In this document: one piece after another, positions 46,803-56,858 of the stretch
How the letters are laid out: each line of letters starts with the position of its first letter
Position numbering within the stretch: position 1 is the stretch's first letter
DNA from: Solimicrobium silvestre
GTDB lineage: Bacteria > Pseudomonadota > Gammaproteobacteria > Burkholderiales > Burkholderiaceae_D
DNA length: 64,000 nt
Assembly (NCBI RefSeq): GCF_002976435.1
Contig: NZ_PUGF01000010.1
Coordinates: 1 to 64,000, forward strand
Direction: 5' to 3'
The notes under the pieces: model-generated
Told to the model about the DNA's origin: nothing
What the model saw: the letters and a program-made list of their open reading frames with translations, nothing else
Databases searched by the model: none
Program-made: the position numbers and the translations under genes

Positions 46803-47477
46803 CTATGAGCGCCAGGAAGCTGAGTCAAACGTTACGCCGCGTTCCTGGCAAAGTGCTTCCAACGCTGCCATATCACCGCGCGCGGGTATGCCGATGTACC
46901 AGACTTTTTTTCCATCAAGCATGGCTTGAATGTGTTTACCAGATTCAACGACGCTGTTGTTTAAATACGGCGCGTACTTTTGTTCAGCGCGAGCGGAAAG
47001 TAATTGCAATGACTGATTGGAAGAGCCGCGCCATAAGTCGGTGAGCGGTTTGTTATCGATATAGGGTTCCGGAATTAATGCATCCAGTTTGGCTAAAATG
47101 GCCGAATGATTTTTTTGTAGTGTAGTCAAGGGATAACCGCTGTAACAGAGAATATCAAAGCCGTGCTGACTGCTGGTACGCCATTGATGCAGGCCGTCGA
47201 GTAAGGCACTTAATGCGGCAGGCTGGTCAAATGGTTCGCCACCGGAAATGGTGATGCCATCCATTTCTTGAGCGTCGCTGGTTTGTTTGCACCATGTTAG
47301 TAATTGCGCCACCGTCATCAGGCGGCTAGGCGTGGCGTCCCAAGTGTCTTGCGAGACGCAGTTTTTACACCCGATAGAACAGCCTTGCAGCCAGATGCCG
47401 ATGCGTCGACCCGGGCCGAGAACGGTGACTGGGAAGTGCGCTTTGTTAATATTAATTTTGGTTTTTGAATTCTGCAT
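46803..47477 (-). CDS. NrdG-like radical SAM protein
   Basis: Radical SAM activating-enzyme type protein. The [4Fe-4S] motif is CSIGCKNC (Cys33, Cys37, Cys40) in the NrdG-type spacing CxxxCxxC, followed by ISGGEPFDQ. Its 224 residues and layout match the anaerobic ribonucleotide reductase activase fold, but no NrdD-like reductase is nearby, so another partner is likely. It lies 8 bases after the AAA+ gene and abuts the kinase gene. The likely substrate is a protein or peptide in the same operon, but this is inference. Confidence 0.85.
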   Translation of the reverse strand: MQNSKTKININKAHFPVTVLGPGRRIGIWLQGCSIGCKNCVSQDTWDATPSRLMTVAQLLTWCKQTSDAQEMDGITISGGEPFDQPAALSALLDGLHQWRTSSQHGFDILCYSGYPLTTLQKNHSAILAKLDALIPEPYIDNKPLTDLWRGSSNQSLQLLSARAEQKYAPYLNNSVVESGKHIQAMLDGKKVWYIGIPARGDMAALEALCQERGVTFDSASWRS

Positions 47478-47485
47478 ACGCTAGT

Positions 47486-49342
47486 TCACGATATTTCCAG
47501 CGTTAATTCGATTACTTTATCCTGCTCGCTCAACTGGCTTACCACCAGCCGCTGGCGACCATCCAGATCATGTTCAAACAAAGCACGTGAAAGCGGATTG
47601 ATAAACGCCGCTTCCAGTGCATTACCTATGCCGCGTCCGCCATTGGAAAGATCACGCACACAGCGTTCCAGCAAGGCGCTACGTACCGTGGAGGGCATGC
47701 TTAATTGCAGTTTGAATTGCTCATACAAACGCCGTGCGATATTTTTTAACATGCCGTCAAAAATACGTTCCGCGACATCTGGCGTGATGAAGTTGAACAC
47801 CACAATGTTGTCACCTATGCGGTTGAGTAGTTCCGGCCGCGCCAGTTTGAATTTGAAATAATCTTCAATCGAACTGCGGATTTTTGTCTCTACCAGTTCA
47901 TACGGATCGTCGGCTTTTACCTGCTGTTGGCGCACGCCCTGGCGGTCTTCTACAAACACCCCTAAGTTAGACGTGAAGACTAAAATTGTTTCAGAAAAAT
48001 AGGCGGTTTCGCCACGGCCATCGGTAAGGCGGCCGTCTTCCAGAATCTGTAAAAATTTATCCAGAATTTGCGGGTGGGCTTTTTCGATTTCATCAAACAG
48101 CACCACCGAAAATGGTTTTTCTCGTACCGCATTGGTCAACTCACCACCGGCATCAAAACCGACATAACCGGGCGGCGCACCTAGTAAGCGCGCACCGCTG
48201 TGCTGCTCGGCAAATTCGCTCATGTCAAAGCGCAGATAAGCGCGTTCGTCGCCAAACACCAGTTGCGTTAAGGTCTTGGCCAACTCGGTTTTACCGACAC
48301 CGGTAGGTCCTGCAAAAAACAGCACGCCACGTGGACGGCTGCCGCTTGATTTGGCTTGCGCGCCAGTCAAGCCCATCACCGAGCGTTTTAAAATATCCAG
48401 CGTTTTCACCACCGCCGGATGCTGACCTTTAACTCGCTCCTCAATAAAGGGCAGTGCGTCGCGGATTTTTTCGCGTAAATAATCTTTGCGCCACGGGTTG
48501 TCCAGCGCGCCTAACTGATAGCAGCGTACCGCATCATCAATGTCACTGATGCCGAGTAGTTGCCGGTCGGCCAGCTCGGTAATGTCTGACAGCGCCGTTA
48601 AACTCATGCCTTCCGAACCTTCGGCAAAGCGGTTTAAAAACTGCGTTTGCGCTGCGGTACTGGCAACGCTATAACCAGCAAATAAAGGTGCTAATTGCTG
48701 GGCGCTGGCATGGCGGGTTTCGTAATCGGGTTTGCCTATCGCTAAGCTGGCGATGCGTTCGTTGTCCAGCGTGTACCAAGTGGGTAAATCTTGGGCGCGA
48801 TTTACCAGCCACAGCACCGGGTTGTAGAGTGGGCGCTGGTGCTCACCAACGCGGTTGGCGGCATTCAGCGTGACGATAGGGCTGGAGGTCAGCGCCAATT
48901 TTTCTGCCGCGATAAAAAAGCGATATTCGGCTTCACTCAAATGCGCGGCTTCGCGACTCAGGCGCGAGGCAAAATCAATCACCAACGCACAGCGCGCTTC
49001 GCGTTGCGACACCAGGTTTTTCATGATGTTAGTGAGCGTTTCCAAACTTACGATCTGATTGCCGGTTTTGAGTTTTACATCAAATAATTTTTCAGCCGAT
49101 TCACGCGCCGCCAGTTCATCGGGATAAACGCGCACGCCATCGGTCGGGTCGTAGATCAGTAAAAATTGATAGTCACGCGCTTTGAGGGATTCCCATAAGG
49201 CGCGGATGAACGGCACCAATGTAGCTCCGCTATCGGTGGCTGCTAAAAAACTGTCGTGTATGCTGCCGGAAATCACAAATTGTGAACGGATCGGAAGCAG
49301 CCGTTCCAGATCAAGCTGCCAGCGCGGTAAGGGAAGAGTCAT
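47486..49342 (-). CDS. ClpB-like AAA+ ATPase
   Basis: AAA+ unfoldase-like ATPase. The C-terminal half is a ClpA/ClpB D2-type module: Walker A GPTGVGKTELAKTL (about 344), YLRFDMSEFAEQHSGARLLG, Walker B FDEIEKAHPQILDKFLQILE (about 412), sensor 1 LVFTSNLG and the C-terminal small domain. The N-terminal about 290 residues may be a second, degenerate AAA-like fold without a Walker A (VISGSIHDSF, then CALVIDFASRL). It has 618 residues and no Clp N-terminal domain, so it is not ClpB itself. It overlaps the preceding gene by four bases. Confidence 0.88.
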   Translation of the reverse strand: MTLPLPRWQLDLERLLPIRSQFVISGSIHDSFLAATDSGATLVPFIRALWESLKARDYQFLLIYDPTDGVRVYPDELAARESAEKLFDVKLKTGNQIVSLETLTNIMKNLVSQREARCALVIDFASRLSREAAHLSEAEYRFFIAAEKLALTSSPIVTLNAANRVGEHQRPLYNPVLWLVNRAQDLPTWYTLDNERIASLAIGKPDYETRHASAQQLAPLFAGYSVASTAAQTQFLNRFAEGSEGMSLTALSDITELADRQLLGISDIDDAVRCYQLGALDNPWRKDYLREKIRDALPFIEERVKGQHPAVVKTLDILKRSVMGLTGAQAKSSGSRPRGVLFFAGPTGVGKTELAKTLTQLVFGDERAYLRFDMSEFAEQHSGARLLGAPPGYVGFDAGGELTNAVREKPFSVVLFDEIEKAHPQILDKFLQILEDGRLTDGRGETAYFSETILVFTSNLGVFVEDRQGVRQQQVKADDPYELVETKIRSSIEDYFKFKLARPELLNRIGDNIVVFNFITPDVAERIFDGMLKNIARRLYEQFKLQLSMPSTVRSALLERCVRDLSNGGRGIGNALEAAFINPLSRALFEHDLDGRQRLVVSQLSEQDKVIELTLEIS

Positions 49343-50445
49343 AGCGGAATCTCTCGTGATAATAAGGGCGCAGAAGTGCGAGCGTCTTCATGTTCGGCAA
49401 ACTGCGGCAGCAAATCTTTATTCACTAATTGCACCGGCAATTCGCCCGCCTCTAAACGGCGTGTGACATTTAATCCTAAGCCGCATGCTTCCAATGCTTT
49501 TAACAACGCAGGAAATTCGGCGCACCAGCGGTCTTCTGCTAAATGATCGAGCACGCTGCGTTCGTTGCTGGCATTCGTTACCGAGCGAATTACATTGAAA
49601 TTGGCCGTGCCGGTGGCTTCATTAATGCGCATCCGCACCATATAGGCGCCCCAGTCATGCCGCCGGAAATGTACTACGCCGCCTTCTACAAACAAGGTAG
49701 AACTGAATTCTTCCACTTGATACCCCAAATCTTTGAGCGACTGTTGCAGTACCAGAGCAGTCGCCTCCTGCACCTGCTGTTGCTGGGTTTGTTCCAGATG
49801 TAGTTGAATTTGTCGGCGCAATTCGGAAGTGAGTAGCTCTGCGCGCTCGGTTGGCAGATTACGATTCAATTGCTGCGCTAATTGTTGGATTTGCTGCGGT
49901 AATGCGCCCAAGTGAGCGATGCGCGCTAACAGGCGCGCCGCGGTTTGCATTACTGCATCCGATTCTGGCTCTACTTCGCTAGCAGCCAAGTTGGCAAATT
50001 CCTGAAAAGCTGGAGTCTCATCGCTGCCCGTGCTACCCATTAGGCGGGCAGATTCAGTCAGTAAAATCGATTTTAATTCGGCGCTATAACTTTGCAGCGT
50101 GCGCAGATACGAGATCAGTGCCGCGTCATTGTCATTAGTAGTGTCAGGACGAGTCGGGCGGCCCGCCAGTATCCGTTCGGAAGCACCAAGGCTGTCGGCT
50201 AACTGACTAAGCTGCGCAAATTCAGCTTCGCTTTGCGCTAATTGTTGCAACATAGCCTGTTGCCCTTGCAGATTGGCGGCGTGCTGGGTTTGCAGTATCT
50301 GGCCGTGCTGCGCAGCATGTTCAGCTGCTAAGGCGGCGCTATCTTCGTACCCCTGGCGGATAGCCATCGCTGCGCGAATCCCCGCAGCCGAAAGCAGGAG
50401 GGCAACCGGGTCAGCAACAATAATGGCGGTGGTTGGGCCGCTCAT
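49339..50445 (-). CDS. Coiled-coil protein, first gene of kinase/AAA+/radical SAM operon
   Basis: I do not recognise this protein. A hydrophobic N-terminus (about 7-30, IIVADPVALLLSAAGIRAAMA) could insert in the membrane. Long Gln/Ala/Leu-rich coiled-coil segments run over about 40-240. The C-terminal 120 residues look alpha/beta (FSSTLFVEGGVVHFRRHDWG, then NFNVIRSVTNASNERS). It has 368 residues. It overlaps the AAA+ gene by four bases, so it is the leading gene of the operon and probably a structural partner or scaffold. Confidence 0.7.
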   Translation of the reverse strand: MSGPTTAIIVADPVALLLSAAGIRAAMAIRQGYEDSAALAAEHAAQHGQILQTQHAANLQGQQAMLQQLAQSEAEFAQLSQLADSLGASERILAGRPTRPDTTNDNDAALISYLRTLQSYSAELKSILLTESARLMGSTGSDETPAFQEFANLAASEVEPESDAVMQTAARLLARIAHLGALPQQIQQLAQQLNRNLPTERAELLTSELRRQIQLHLEQTQQQQVQEATALVLQQSLKDLGYQVEEFSSTLFVEGGVVHFRRHDWGAYMVRMRINEATGTANFNVIRSVTNASNERSVLDHLAEDRWCAEFPALLKALEACGLGLNVTRRLEAGELPVQLVNKDLLPQFAEHEDARTSAPLLSREIPL

Positions 50446-50575
50446 GAATGATTAACGTAAAAAAGAAGGGATAACATGCGTGATTATTCGCCTATGTCGT
50501 TTTCTGGTAGGGGATATTTAACCATGAAACGCTGCAACATAGAAGTTGGGAATGCTTGAATTGGATTGGAAGTAG

Positions 50576-50800
50576 CTATTCAGTAATTACGTTGTTGAAT
50601 TGCCTCTGCAAGCAACGCTTCTTTTCTTTTGTTAAGCCATGTTTGTAGCTCTGATATTGGAAGTGGACGACTGAAAAATACCCTTGAGCGATATCGCAGC
50701 CATTAATACGTAAGAACTCCAGCTGCTCAGCAGTCTCGACTTCATCAGCAACTACTCTCATGTTGATTTCATGTGCCATTTCAATGGAGGTAGCGGCAAG
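50576..50800 (-). pseudogene. Remnant of an EAL-domain phosphodiesterase
   Basis: The reading frame LAATSIEMAHEINMRVVADE then VETAEQLEFLRINGCDIAQGYF matches the last about 45 residues of an EAL domain (canonical VVAEGVET and GYFFSRP). The C-terminus is altered (YFSVVHFQYQ), the start is lost, and an in-frame stop lies seven residues before the matched region, so the gene is dead. Upstream minus-strand sequence to about 50900 has traces of related coding. The rest to 51208 shows no gene. Confidence 0.75.
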
Positions 50801-51208
50801 CTAAAGGCTGGCATCGCCAGTTTGGGCGACGCAAACGAAAAATCCAGCGCACGTTCTTTTCGCGGCATTGATAACTATGCTAGGCGAGTAACATTGGATG
50901 CATGATCGGCGTAGTTTTCTAAAGTAGATTTGATGCCGTTTATTCAGTCATCTTCCAGCTCTTTAATAGCAGTATTTTTATTCTGCGCATTGTGATTTCT
51001 TTTGCTTGGTATCGAACCATTATTTTCAGAACTATCGAGCTAGCCCCTCCATGCATACAAGGCACGCACGTCCTTACCTTACATGACTGCCTGCTTTCCA
51101 TATGGGTACGGCCCGTCACGCAGAATCTGATATTGCGATTATCAGTACTGGTGCATGATGGTGTGAATCAAATCCAACAAATCATCCGTTAAAGTTTTAT
51201 AAAAATGG

Positions 51209-51257
51209 TTGATATTGTCATTTAATGTGTGCATAATAATTGATATTGTCAATTAAT
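51209..51257 (+). promoter_or_regulatory. Paired direct repeats upstream of the O-methyltransferase
   Basis: TTGATATTGTCATTTAAT (51209-51226) and TTGATATTGTCAATTAAT (51240-51257) differ in one base and are spaced 31 bases apart, about three helical turns, as expected for two operator sites on the same face of the DNA. They lie about 130 bases before the methyltransferase ATG. No regulator is adjacent. Confidence 0.55.
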
Positions 51258-51386
51258 TTTATAGGGTAATCCGTAGATATGGGCCTTGCTTTCAGGCGCT
51301 TACAACGCAAACCAATAAAATTAGGTGATAGGTCTTATATGCCGTGTACGTTGAACTTTCTTACCTATATTTAAAAGGATAAATGT

Positions 51387-52046
51387 ATGTCAAATAAAAC
51401 GCTGAACCTTAATGAAACTCTGTACCAATATATATTGGATCACTCAATTCGTGAACATCCGGCGCAAACGGCATTACGTGCCGCTACGGATACTCATCCG
51501 TATGCGCAGATGCAGATTTCGCCAGAGCAGGGACAGTTCATGGCGATGTTGGTAAAACTATTGGGAGCGCGTCGCACCATAGAAATAGGCGTATTTACTG
51601 GCTATAGTGCGTTATCCGTAGCGTTGGCGCTGCCCGATGACGGTAAGTTACTTGCATGCGACATTAGTGATGAATATACGCGGATCGGAAAACCGTTTTG
51701 GGAGCAGGCCGGAGTGGCCCACAAAATTGATCTTCAATTGGCGCCAGCGCAAAGAACACTTGATGCGCGTATTTCTGCAGGAGAGTCTGGTCAATATGAT
51801 TTCGCATTCATTGACGCGGACAAATGTAGTTACGACGGATATTACGAAAGCTGCCTGCAATTGCTACGCAAGGGCGGACTGATCGCCATCGACAACACAT
51901 TGTGGAGTGGAAAAGTAGCCGCCCCATCAACGAGTGATGACACGACTGCCTTGCAGAAATTTAACATCAAACTGCATCGTGATGAGCGCATCGATTTATC
52001 ACTTCTGCCGATCAGCGATGGATTGACGTTAGCTCTCAAACGCTAG
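51387..52046 (+). CDS. SAM-dependent O-methyltransferase (COMT/CCoAOMT type)
   Basis: Class I methyltransferase of the Methyltransf_3 family, normally acting on catechol-type hydroxyls. The SAM motif begins TIEIGVFTGYSALSVALALP (about residue 62), and the divalent metal site includes FAFIDADKCSYDGYYE (Asp) and AIDNTLWSGKV. It has 219 residues, the expected length. It stands alone between the operator-like repeats and the hairpin at 52074. The substrate is unknown. Confidence 0.9.
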   Translation: MSNKTLNLNETLYQYILDHSIREHPAQTALRAATDTHPYAQMQISPEQGQFMAMLVKLLGARRTIEIGVFTGYSALSVALALPDDGKLLACDISDEYTRIGKPFWEQAGVAHKIDLQLAPAQRTLDARISAGESGQYDFAFIDADKCSYDGYYESCLQLLRKGGLIAIDNTLWSGKVAAPSTSDDTTALQKFNIKLHRDERIDLSLLPISDGLTLALKR

Positions 52047-52073
52047 CAATGCAGACCAATCATCAAACGTTAA

Positions 52074-52170
52074 GACTTCCGCAAATTGACCAAGCTATAT
52101 TACAATTTCCTTGCTGCAATGCGCGCTGTCCGTGTTGGTGTTCATTGCTGGAACAAGTTTACGTAAATCC
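52074..52170. repeat. Intergenic hairpin repeat, family A (copy 3)
   Basis: GACTTCCGCAAATT at the left and GCTGGAACAAGTTTACGTAA at the right correspond to the ends of the element at 11440. The centre is longer and more degraded. It lies between the O-methyltransferase and the CocE-type hydrolase. Confidence 0.5.
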
Positions 52171-52206
52171 AAAATATAACTTAAACGCTCAATAATAAAT
52201 CTAAAA

Positions 52207-54141
52207 ATGAAACAGTCATCCTCCAAATGCAAAGCACAAGTGCTGTTATCTATCGTGTTGGCAGTATCTACCACCTTCACCTATGCGCAATCAAACCAAA
52301 GCAAATTAACCGCAATCTCGCCAGATGACGTAGCGAGCTATGATTTTGTCCGACCAGAAGCGGACTACGTTAAACGTGTTCAGATGATCCCGATGCGGGA
52401 TGGCACCAAACTGTACACCGTTATCGTCATGAAAAAAAATGTCACCAAAGGGCCAATACTGTTGTCGCGCACACCCTATGACGCCAAGTCGTCAACCACG
52501 CGCACCAGAAGTCAATTGATCACTGAAATTCTGCCCGCAATGGACGCTGAATTCGTAGCAGACAACTATATTCGGGTTTATCAGGATATTCGTGGCACGC
52601 ACAATTCTGAAGGTGACTTTGTTATGGCTCGCCCAATTGTCGGGCCACTCAACAATACCGGTGTGGATGAGGCAACAGATGCGTACGACACTATCGATTG
52701 GTTAGTTAAGAATGTCCCGGAAAGCAATGGCAAAGTCGGCACTATTGGCAGTAGCTATCTTGGTTTCACCACGCTGAACTCGTTAATCAATCCGCATCCG
52801 GCACTGAAAGCGGCTGTTCCGCAAAGTCCAATGGTCGATACCTGGATAGGCGATGACGATTTTCATAATGGTGCTTTCCGTGTCCCAACGATGGATTTCA
52901 TCGTTGATCAAAGCACGGACAAAGCAAATGCTGGCGCGCAGGTTGGGTTTGGCGTCGGAGACGATTACACCCGCTATCTTGAAAGCGGATCAGCTGGTGA
53001 CTATGCACGAAAATGGGGAATCGATCTTTTCCCAAACATGCAGAAAATTTTGCAAAACCCGGCTTATACAGAATTCTGGTCATTGCAAGCCGTTGATAAA
53101 TGGCTGGCGGCACGGCCGCTTACTGTGCCAACGATGTTAGTCGTAGGTCAGTGGGATCAGGAAGATTCTTATGGCGCGCCTGCGGTCTACAAAGCGATCA
53201 AACCTAAAGACAAGAACAACGACATGGTGACGCTAGTGATCGGCCCATGGCGACACTCAGGTGCAAATCATTACGGTTATGGTTTAGGAGCTCTAACTTT
53301 CACTGGTGACACAGCCTTGGAATTTAGGGTCAACTACTTGAAGCCGTTTTTGGATCATTACCTGAAAGGCGCGTCCGATCCGCATACGCCTCATGTCCTT
53401 ACGTATGCAACAGGTTTAAATCGTTGGGATATATCGCCTAAATGGCCAATGGGGACAATGACGCCGCTCTATCTTGGTCAACACTTCAGTGCAAGCTTCA
53501 AGGCAGACAATTCGTCGGGTCATAATGATTATGTTTCCGATCCATCCAAACCTGTTCCCTTTTTACCTCGGCCTGTCAATTTGGGTGATGAGACAAGCTG
53601 GAAATCATGGCTGGTGCATGATCAGCGTTTTGTCTCTGATCGTCCGGATGTATTAGTCTACAAAACTCAAGCATTAGACAAACCAATTCATATTATGGGC
53701 GAACCTTTAGTCGATCTATTCGCAGCCACATCTGGCACAGATAGTGATTGGGTAGTCAAACTAATTGATGTCTTTCCAAACGTGTCACCAGAACCGGCAG
53801 AGCAAGGTTCCAAACCAAGCATGGCTGGCTTTGAACTCCCAATTGGCATTGAGATTTTCCGCGGTCGCTATGTTCATGGATTTAACAAACCACAAAGTTT
53901 AACCGCGGGAAAAATCGAGGAGTACAAATTTGGTTTGCCTAATGTTGATCACGTCTTTTTGCCAGGACACAAGATAATGATTCAAGTCCAATCAAGCCTA
54001 TTCCCGCTGTATGATCGCAACCCGCAAACCTATGTTGACAATATTTTCAATGCGAAAGCAGAAGATTATAAGTCAGCAACTGAGAGTGTTTATTATGGCG
54101 GTGAAAATGCGAGTAGCGTTTTGTTACCGCTTGTTCCCTAA
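52207..54141 (+). CDS. Secreted CocE/NonD-type hydrolase
   Basis: Exported serine hydrolase of the S15/X-Pro dipeptidyl peptidase and alpha-amino-acid ester hydrolase superfamily. A signal peptide ends near TFTYA|QSN (about 27). The nucleophile is the Ser of GSSYLG (about 182), in an alpha/beta hydrolase domain with YQDIRGTHNSEGDF. The C-terminal jelly-roll (PepX_C) covers about residues 450-640. Length is 644 residues. Substrates could be peptides, N-acyl esters or beta-lactam side chains; none can be chosen from sequence. It could be exported to the periplasm. Confidence 0.88.
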   Translation: MKQSSSKCKAQVLLSIVLAVSTTFTYAQSNQSKLTAISPDDVASYDFVRPEADYVKRVQMIPMRDGTKLYTVIVMKKNVTKGPILLSRTPYDAKSSTTRTRSQLITEILPAMDAEFVADNYIRVYQDIRGTHNSEGDFVMARPIVGPLNNTGVDEATDAYDTIDWLVKNVPESNGKVGTIGSSYLGFTTLNSLINPHPALKAAVPQSPMVDTWIGDDDFHNGAFRVPTMDFIVDQSTDKANAGAQVGFGVGDDYTRYLESGSAGDYARKWGIDLFPNMQKILQNPAYTEFWSLQAVDKWLAARPLTVPTMLVVGQWDQEDSYGAPAVYKAIKPKDKNNDMVTLVIGPWRHSGANHYGYGLGALTFTGDTALEFRVNYLKPFLDHYLKGASDPHTPHVLTYATGLNRWDISPKWPMGTMTPLYLGQHFSASFKADNSSGHNDYVSDPSKPVPFLPRPVNLGDETSWKSWLVHDQRFVSDRPDVLVYKTQALDKPIHIMGEPLVDLFAATSGTDSDWVVKLIDVFPNVSPEPAEQGSKPSMAGFELPIGIEIFRGRYVHGFNKPQSLTAGKIEEYKFGLPNVDHVFLPGHKIMIQVQSSLFPLYDRNPQTYVDNIFNAKAEDYKSATESVYYGGENASSVLLPLVP

Positions 54142-54173
54142 TTAGTTGATCGCAACAATACGGAGTAATTAGT

Positions 54174-54210
54174 TAGCCAGAAGCTGGGTTGAAAACCCAG
54201 CATCTGGCTA
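54174..54210 (+). terminator. Hairpin downstream of the CocE-type hydrolase
   Basis: TAGCCAG (54174-54180) pairs with CTGGCTA (54204-54210), and GCTGGGTT with AACCCAGC around a short A-rich loop, giving a long stem. No T tract follows, but the location after the stop suggests termination or protection of the 3' end. Confidence 0.55.
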
Positions 54211-54337
54211 TTCGAGCTTTGGAGGAAGTCAGTCGGCGTATTTCAGTAACAGGCCCTTGGCAGCACAATTCCGCCTTACAGCCACAAGCTCACATTGGCC
54301 TAAGGTGTTGTAGCTTGTAGCTGGAATACCCTAAAAC

Positions 54338-56689
54338 CTAATTCGCTTTTAAACTCACCGGTTTCAATTTAGATTCCAATACCCGCCCTTTACGCGCCCG
54401 TTTGTTAATATGCGGTGCTAAATTGGTGGCGGATAAGCTGACTTCTTGTGGCTTGGCAGCGCGTCCGATACCTGACACGGTCACGCCTTTTTGTGAAATG
54501 GTTTGAACAGCCAATAGTTTTTCGCCAGCTTCCAAATCCATCAAAATCACGCCTTTACCGCCGCTGGCCAAGTGCTTACATTCAGTTAAACCAAACACTA
54601 ATAAACGACCTTTTTCAGACAAGCAGGCAATCGCGCTGCTGTCTGGCTTAACTACGCTCGGCGTTAACAATTCATCGCCTGCGTCAAAATTAATAAAGGC
54701 TTTACCTGCCTTCATGCGCCCGGTCATGTCTGCAACGCTGGCAGTAAAGCCCATGCCGCCTGTGCCTGCTAACAATAAAATAGTTGCTGCATCGCCTGCG
54801 AAATAATGCAAAATCCGCGCGCCGCTGGCCAGGTCGATCAAGCTGGTAATTGGCACACCGTCGCCGCGTGCGCCGGGTAGGGCAGATACCGCTACCGAAT
54901 ACACGCGACCATTGGAATCAAACGCCAGCAAGTTTTCCACGCTACGGCATTCGAACGTGCTTTGCAGTGTGTCACCGGCTTTAAAGGTGAATTGTGCTGC
55001 GTCGTGACCGTGTCCGGTACGGGCGCGTAACCAACCTTTTTGTGAAATAACCACCGTCACCGGTTCATCAATTACTTTTTGCTCAATCACGGCTTTTTGT
55101 GCGACTTCAATCAAGGTGCGACGTGCGTCGCCGAATTGTTTTTGATCGACTTCAATTTCTTTGATGATTTTACGTTTCATTGAAGCTGGATTTTCTAATA
55201 AATCCTGCAAGCCAGCTTGCTCGGTACGTAACGCGGCTAATTCCTGTTCAATCTTAATCGCTTCTAAACGCGCTAATTGGCGTAAGCGGATTTCTAAAAT
55301 ATCTTCGGCTTGACGGTCCGATAAATTAAACGCTTCGATTAAGGCTGGTTTAGGTAGATCCGATTCACGAATAATGCGGATTACTGCATCAATGTTTAAT
55401 AAAACCGCAATCCGGCCTTCTAAAATATGAATCCGGTCTTCTACTTTTTTCAGTTTAAATTCGGAGCGACGGGTTACGGTTACAAAGCGGAAGGCCACCC
55501 ATTCGGAAATAATCTCCAGCAAGCCTTTTTGGCGTGGACGACCATCACCACCGATCATCACCAAATTCATGGAAGAATTGGTTTCTAATGAGGTGTGCGC
55601 CAATAAGATTTGCATCAGCTCGGCGCTGCTTTGATTTTTAGATTTTGGCTCAAACACTAAACGCACCGGGGCGTCTCGGCCGGATTCGTCGCGTATTGTA
55701 TCGAGCACACCCAGCATTAATTGCTTGAGATTTTGCTGCTCAGGCGTGAGTGTTTTTTTGCCTAATTTAATTTTAGGGTTGGTGCACTCTTCAATTTCTT
55801 CCAATATTTTTTGGCTGGATGTGCCAGGTGGAAGCTCGTTGATAACTACTTGCCACTGACCACGCGCTAACTCTTCAATTTTCCAGCAGGCGCGTACTTT
55901 CAAGCTGCCGCGACCACCTAGGTAGATGTCGGAAATAGCGGCAGTTGGGCTGATAATTTGTCCGCCGCCAGGAAAATCAGGGCCGGGCACAATTTCCATT
56001 AACTCGCTGTGCGTGAGAGCTGGATTTTTAATTAAGGCAATCGCTGCTTGTGCAATTTCAGTCAAATTATGGGATGGAATTTCAGTCGCCAAACCAACCG
56101 CAATACCCGAAGCGCCATTTAATAGCACCATCGGCAAACGTGCCGGTAGCAATCTTGGTTCGTTGCTGGAGCCATCATAGTTAGGCTGAAAATCGACCGT
56201 ACCGGAATCAATTTCGTCCATCAATAAACCGGCAATCGGAGTTAAGCGTGCTTCGGTGTAGCGCATCGCCGCAGCACCGTCGCCGTCGCGTGAACCGAAG
56301 TTACCCTGGCCGTCGATTAGTGGGTAGCGTAATGAAAAATCCTGCGTCATACGCACTAAAGCGTCGTACACCGACTGGTCACCATGCGGATGCAATTTAC
56401 CGAGCACTTCACCGACCACTAACGCCGATTTGCGCGGCTTGGCCGTGGCAGATAAACCGAGCTCATTCATGGCATATAAAATGCGCCGCTGAACGGGTTT
56501 TTGTCCGTCGCAGACGTCCGGCAAAGCGCGTCCTTTTACTACCGATATGGCGTAATCCAGATAAGCACGCTCGGCAAAATTAGCCAGCGTAATGGATTCG
56601 TCATCGCTAGGAGGGGAGGGTGGAACCGGCGGCGTCGGAGGAACGTTTTTGCTGCTGTCGTCACTAAATAAATCGGTTTGTACTGGCAT
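54338..56689 (-). CDS. parC: DNA topoisomerase IV subunit A
   Basis: Catalytic subunit that decatenates daughter chromosomes. The catalytic Tyr lies in [11 protein letters not shown] (about residue 128). [20 protein letters not shown] and the [11 protein letters not shown] segment mark the winged-helix core; the C-terminal half is a beta-pinwheel that ends Lys-rich. It has 783 residues; the short pinwheel and ParC-type sequence distinguish it from GyrA. The gene is co-directional with parE (about 170 bases apart, with a repeat between). Confidence 0.93.
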   Translation of the reverse strand: MPVQTDLFSDDSSKNVPPTPPVPPSPPSDDESITLANFAERAYLDYAISVVKGRALPDVCDGQKPVQRRILYAMNELGLSATAKPRKSALVVGEVLGKLHPHGDQSVYDALVRMTQDFSLRYPLIDGQGNFGSRDGDGAAAMRYTEARLTPIAGLLMDEIDSGTVDFQPNYDGSSNEPRLLPARLPMVLLNGASGIAVGLATEIPSHNLTEIAQAAIALIKNPALTHSELMEIVPGPDFPGGGQIISPTAAISDIYLGGRGSLKVRACWKIEELARGQWQVVINELPPGTSSQKILEEIEECTNPKIKLGKKTLTPEQQNLKQLMLGVLDTIRDESGRDAPVRLVFEPKSKNQSSAELMQILLAHTSLETNSSMNLVMIGGDGRPRQKGLLEIISEWVAFRFVTVTRRSEFKLKKVEDRIHILEGRIAVLLNIDAVIRIIRESDLPKPALIEAFNLSDRQAEDILEIRLRQLARLEAIKIEQELAALRTEQAGLQDLLENPASMKRKIIKEIEVDQKQFGDARRTLIEVAQKAVIEQKVIDEPVTVVISQKGWLRARTGHGHDAAQFTFKAGDTLQSTFECRSVENLLAFDSNGRVYSVAVSALPGARGDGVPITSLIDLASGARILHYFAGDAATILLLAGTGGMGFTASVADMTGRMKAGKAFINFDAGDELLTPSVVKPDSSAIACLSEKGRLLVFGLTECKHLASGGKGVILMDLEAGEKLLAVQTISQKGVTVSGIGRAAKPQEVSLSATNLAPHINKRARKGRVLESKLKPVSLKAN

Positions 56690-56712
56690 GGTGTTTTTTA
56701 ACTGTTGGTCTG

Positions 56713-56839
56713 GTAGGGGGGCAGGGGTTTATCGTGCCCACGCGTTACGTTCGATTAAAAATGTTCGCTACTATTTTTTCATTGTTTTTCATTGTTCATT
56801 AACGGTTACGCGTGGGCACAACCCCGTGCCCACCCTACG
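56713..56839. repeat. Palindromic intergenic element, family B (copy 2)
   Basis: GTAGGGGGGCAGG ... GTGCCCACGCGTTACG on the left and GGTTACGCGTGGGCAC ... GTGCCCACCCTACG on the right match the element at 32798, with the same overall inverted layout. It lies between parE and parC on the same strand, so here it is inside or between transcripts rather than between convergent genes. Confidence 0.75.
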
Positions 56840-56858
56840 TGATAATGACGGTACGGCT

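Noticed and set aside
50992-51192. Plus-strand ORF of 66 codons between the EAL remnant and the methyltransferase
   Set aside because: No Shine-Dalgarno sequence, no family resemblance, and irregular composition.
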